Shown: positions 62,121 to 64,000 of the stretch, piece by piece | Numbering within the stretch: the stretch's first letter is position 1 | Layout: the number at the start of each line of letters is the position of its first letter | Assembly (NCBI RefSeq): GCF_039540515.1 | Contig: NZ_BAABFA010000015.1 | Location: 124,001 to 188,000 of the forward strand | Length of the DNA: 64,000 bases | DNA from: Nemorincola caseinilytica | GTDB taxonomy: Bacteria; Bacteroidota; Bacteroidia; Chitinophagales; Chitinophagaceae | Reading direction: 5' to 3' | Translations under genes and position numbers: made by a program | Notes under the pieces: model-generated | The model's database searches: none | Told to the model about the DNA's origin: nothing | What the model saw: only the letters and a program-made list of their open reading frames with translations

Positions 62121-62281
62121 GGGGCCTCATCCCGTCCCTCTCCAAAGGAGAGGATGATGAACTGTAATGGCCAGAATACATGATATGGTACATTCCCGAT
62201 AAAGAGAAGGTGCGGATGTTTCATCCGCACCTTCTCTTTAAATACCACCCTCTCCTTTGGAGAGGAGATGGGGAGAGGTCT
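62121..62281. repeat. Pair of inverted REP-like elements with core CCTCTCCTTTGGAGAGG enclosing a terminator
   Basis: The 17-base core occurs at 62249-62265 and in reverse complement at 62137-62153; each core is itself nearly palindromic. Outside the core the copies also share a G-rich flank (GGGACGGGATGAGG and AGATGGGGAGAGG). The left element begins one base after the stop of the small membrane protein; the right one ends at the stop of the LytTR gene. A relative lies at 18031-18066. Confidence 0.82.
62200..62240. terminator. Bidirectional terminator between convergent genes
   Basis: Nineteen-pair perfect stem (62200-62218 with 62222-62240), loop of three, with A and T runs at the base on both strands. 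Confidence 0.92.
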
Positions 62282-62282
62282 C

Positions 62283-63020
62283 TTACCAGCCGAGCAGGCC
62301 TTTCAGTTTGGTCATACCGGTCTTGCTTACGGTGACCTTGGCGCCGCAGTGTAGCAGCGCTATGTGGCTTTCTTTCTCGTAGGGTTCTATGCGCATGAGC
62401 TGGTTCACGGGCACCAGGTAAGAGCGGTGTACCCTTACGAACTGTTGCGGATCCAGCGTTTGCTCTATGTGTGAGAGGGTACTTTTTTTGAGATAGCTGC
62501 CAGCCTTGGTCACTATGCGTACATAATCGTCATCGGCCTCTATGTAGTATATGTCCTGCGCGGGAATGATGCGTATGAGGCCATTGTCCTTTACCACCAC
62601 TCGGTGCTGGTAGCCCTCGTAAATATTGTTCTCCAGCAGTGGTGCAAGGCCTTCGTTCTGCTTTGCAGGCGCGGTCCTCATCCATTTGTCCATAGCTTTG
62701 TCGAAACGCTCTTTTATAACAGGTTTCAGCAGGTAGTCCACAGCATGGGCTTCGAATGCCTTCAGCGCATATTCATCGAAGGCGGTAGTGAATATTACCG
62801 ATGGGCGCGTATCCAGCAGTTCCAGCATTTCGAAGCCATTGAGGCGGGGCATCTGTATATCCAGGAATATAAGATCGGGGGTGTGCTGCTGTATGGCCTT
62901 GAAGCCCTCGAAGCCATCGCCACACTGAGCCACTACTTCTACCGTATCGTAGCTCTGCAGGTGGCTGGCAATGAGTTGCCTGGCCAGGGGTTCATCGTCT
63001 ATCAGTATTACTTTGTACAT
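62283..63020 (-). CDS. LytTR-family response regulator
   Basis: 245 residues. The receiver domain (about 1-120) has IDDE at 7-10, phospho-acceptor Asp54 (IFLDIQMP) and Lys99 (YLLKP). A LytTR DNA-binding domain (about 138-243) follows: HRVVVKDNGLIRIIPAQDIYYIEADDDYVRI, then SHIEQTLDPQQFVRVHRSYLVPVNQL. Such regulators bind paired direct repeats and in Bacteroidota serve varied local pathways. The gene overlaps the upstream kinase gene by 29 bases, so the two are translationally coupled and almost certainly partners. The target genes cannot be read from this window. Confidence 0.95.
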   Translation of the reverse strand: MYKVILIDDEPLARQLIASHLQSYDTVEVVAQCGDGFEGFKAIQQHTPDLIFLDIQMPRLNGFEMLELLDTRPSVIFTTAFDEYALKAFEAHAVDYLLKPVIKERFDKAMDKWMRTAPAKQNEGLAPLLENNIYEGYQHRVVVKDNGLIRIIPAQDIYYIEADDDYVRIVTKAGSYLKKSTLSHIEQTLDPQQFVRVHRSYLVPVNQLMRIEPYEKESHIALLHCGAKVTVSKTGMTKLKGLLGW

Positions 63021-63987
63021 ATTGCTGTGGTATTTTCAGTATAGTGGTGAATATGCTGCCGTCCTTGTGGGTCTCCAGCAGGTCGTTGCGGGCATATAGC
63101 AGGTATAGCCTGCGTTGCACCCCCTTCAGCCCGAAGCCGGTACCACGCGGCGGTTGCATATCGGGGTCGTAGGGATTAGTGATGGAGAGTTGCAGCATGC
63201 CGCCGTTCATAGCTATGTTCACGGCTATCTGTACCGCCCCGGTATTGCCATACAGGCCGAACTTTATGGCATTCTCCAGCAGGGGCTGCAGCAGGAAGGG
63301 CGGTACGGATGCGTGGTCGGTATCTTGTTGCTGAAAGAGCACCTGCAGCCTGTCTCCGAAGCGAACGGACTCTATGGCCAGGTACGACCGTATGTAACTG
63401 AGCTCGTCGGCTATGGGTATCATATCGTCCGACTCGCGCTTTACAGAGCTACGGAGAAAGTCGGACAGCTTGCCTATCATTTCCTGCGCGCGCCCGGGCG
63501 CTATCATGATGAGGGCATTGATAGAATTGAGACTATTGTAAAGAAAGTGCGGCTGCAACTGCTGGCGCAGCTTGAAGAGCTCGGCTTCTTTAAGCAGGGC
63601 CGAAGCATCGACCTGCTGCTGAAAGCGGGAGTCGAGTGCAGCGAGGTTCTTTCGGAACGCGCTGATGGTGCCTACCCAGGTACAGAATATCCATACTGCC
63701 AGAAAGCGTACCGGCAGGGTAGAGGAAAGCCAGGTGCGGTACTGCTCGTAAGCGGGCTCATGCAGCCACAGCTTCAGCACCTCGTACTGTGCAAAGACGG
63801 TAACAGAACTTACGAACAGGGCCACGAACAGGGCATATACCGTAATGGCCACTATGGTAGGATAGGCGCGTACCAGCAGTATGATGCCCCATATGGAGAA
63901 TGTGAGGATGACGGTACTGAAAACAGAATCGTAAATGGTGATGTCGCGGGGGAGATCGAAAAGGGTGGATAGTATGAAATAGTGCAT
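62992..63987 (-). CDS. LytS-type sensor histidine kinase (His_kinase/HATPase_c), possibly truncated by window end
   Basis: At least 331 residues. Three membrane spans are visible (about 21-40, 44-65 and 92-111), then a coiled coil (about 115-142) and a His_kinase domain with phospho-acceptor His147 in LQPHFLYNSLNSINAL. The ATPase part has the N box LLENAIKFGLYG and the G box GTGFGLKGVQRRLYLLY. The family usually has an even number of spans (commonly four), and the frame stays open to the window edge upstream of the Met at 63987 (VILA before it), so a further span and the true start may lie outside. It phosphorylates the LytTR regulator it overlaps by 29 bases. Confidence 0.9.
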   Translation of the reverse strand: MHYFILSTLFDLPRDITIYDSVFSTVILTFSIWGIILLVRAYPTIVAITVYALFVALFVSSVTVFAQYEVLKLWLHEPAYEQYRTWLSSTLPVRFLAVWIFCTWVGTISAFRKNLAALDSRFQQQVDASALLKEAELFKLRQQLQPHFLYNSLNSINALIMIAPGRAQEMIGKLSDFLRSSVKRESDDMIPIADELSYIRSYLAIESVRFGDRLQVLFQQQDTDHASVPPFLLQPLLENAIKFGLYGNTGAVQIAVNIAMNGGMLQLSITNPYDPDMQPPRGTGFGLKGVQRRLYLLYARNDLLETHKDGSIFTTILKIPQQYVQSNTDRR

Positions 63988-64000
63988 TGCGAGGATGACC

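Noticed and set aside
1..64000. tRNA, rRNA, transposase, integrase or phage genes
   Set aside because: I looked through intergenic regions and frames and found none I could support; the A+T-rich TIR gene has no visible mobility gene or flanking direct repeat.

Overview
The window reads as one chromosomal segment of a Bacteroidota bacterium, probably of the Chitinophagaceae or a close relative. The signs are: promoters with the Bacteroidota -7 element TAnnTTTG; almost no Shine-Dalgarno sequences; five exported proteins with type IX secretion (T9SS) sorting domains (four type A, one type B); a PSP1/RicT protein with the cysteine-rich N-terminus usual in the phylum; and GH92, DUF4142, UMF1 and LytS/LytTR genes typical of it. 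The assignment to family is inference. Base composition is near 50% G+C, with ATA used very often for isoleucine. I see no rRNA, tRNA, CRISPR array, transposase or phage gene.

Layout. 1-16.0 kb: the 3' part of one giant secreted repeat protein (over 5300 residues, about 35 tandem 89-residue repeats, T9SS type A tail). 16-25 kb: housekeeping genes (agmatinase-family ureohydrolase, YugP-type zinc peptidase, a small DUF4190-like membrane protein, an ALDH7-type dehydrogenase, an outer-membrane-barrel-like protein, an orphan OmpR-type regulator, malate dehydrogenase, S-adenosylmethionine synthetase). 25-30.4 kb: two T9SS cargo proteins. 30.5-38.6 kb: an NRAMP transporter fused to a universal-stress domain and preceded by a DtxR-like operator, a multi-spanning glycosyltransferase-like protein with a LamG-like tail, a UMF1 transporter, a hotdog thioesterase and RicT. 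38.9-39.5 kb: a DUF2442/DUF4160 pair. 39.5-47.2 kb: GH92 mannosidase, then a stress-flavoured stretch (BrkB/YihY, DUF4142, a stand-alone L7/L12 C-terminal domain, two small unknown proteins, a DUF892 ferritin-like protein) and a DUF763 protein ending in a clamp-binding motif. 47.3-50.3 kb: two paralogous T9SS proteins in tandem. 50.7-54.5 kb: MocR-type regulator, ABC-F ATPase, lipoprotein. 55.2-57.5 kb: a very A+T-rich TIR-STAND-TPR gene, the best candidate for an acquired immune system. 57.6-64 kb: ribosomal protein S1, a LolA-like periplasmic protein, an RfbH/ColD-like PLP enzyme with His in place of the catalytic Lys, a small membrane protein, and a LytTR regulator/LytS kinase pair cut close to its start by the window end.

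How it fits together. Most genes are single transcription units with their own promoter and hairpin terminator; convergent pairs share bidirectional terminators. In three convergent gaps (mdh/metK, MocR/ABC-F and the gap at 62.1-62.3 kb) the terminators sit inside an outer inverted repeat whose arms abut or overlap both stop codons. I have not seen this nested layout described. The other points most worth following up are the TIR-STAND gene, the Cys/Cys/Met-invariant giant repeat array, the clamp motif on DUF763, the His-for-Lys PLP enzyme and the predicted metal operator on the NRAMP-USP fusion.
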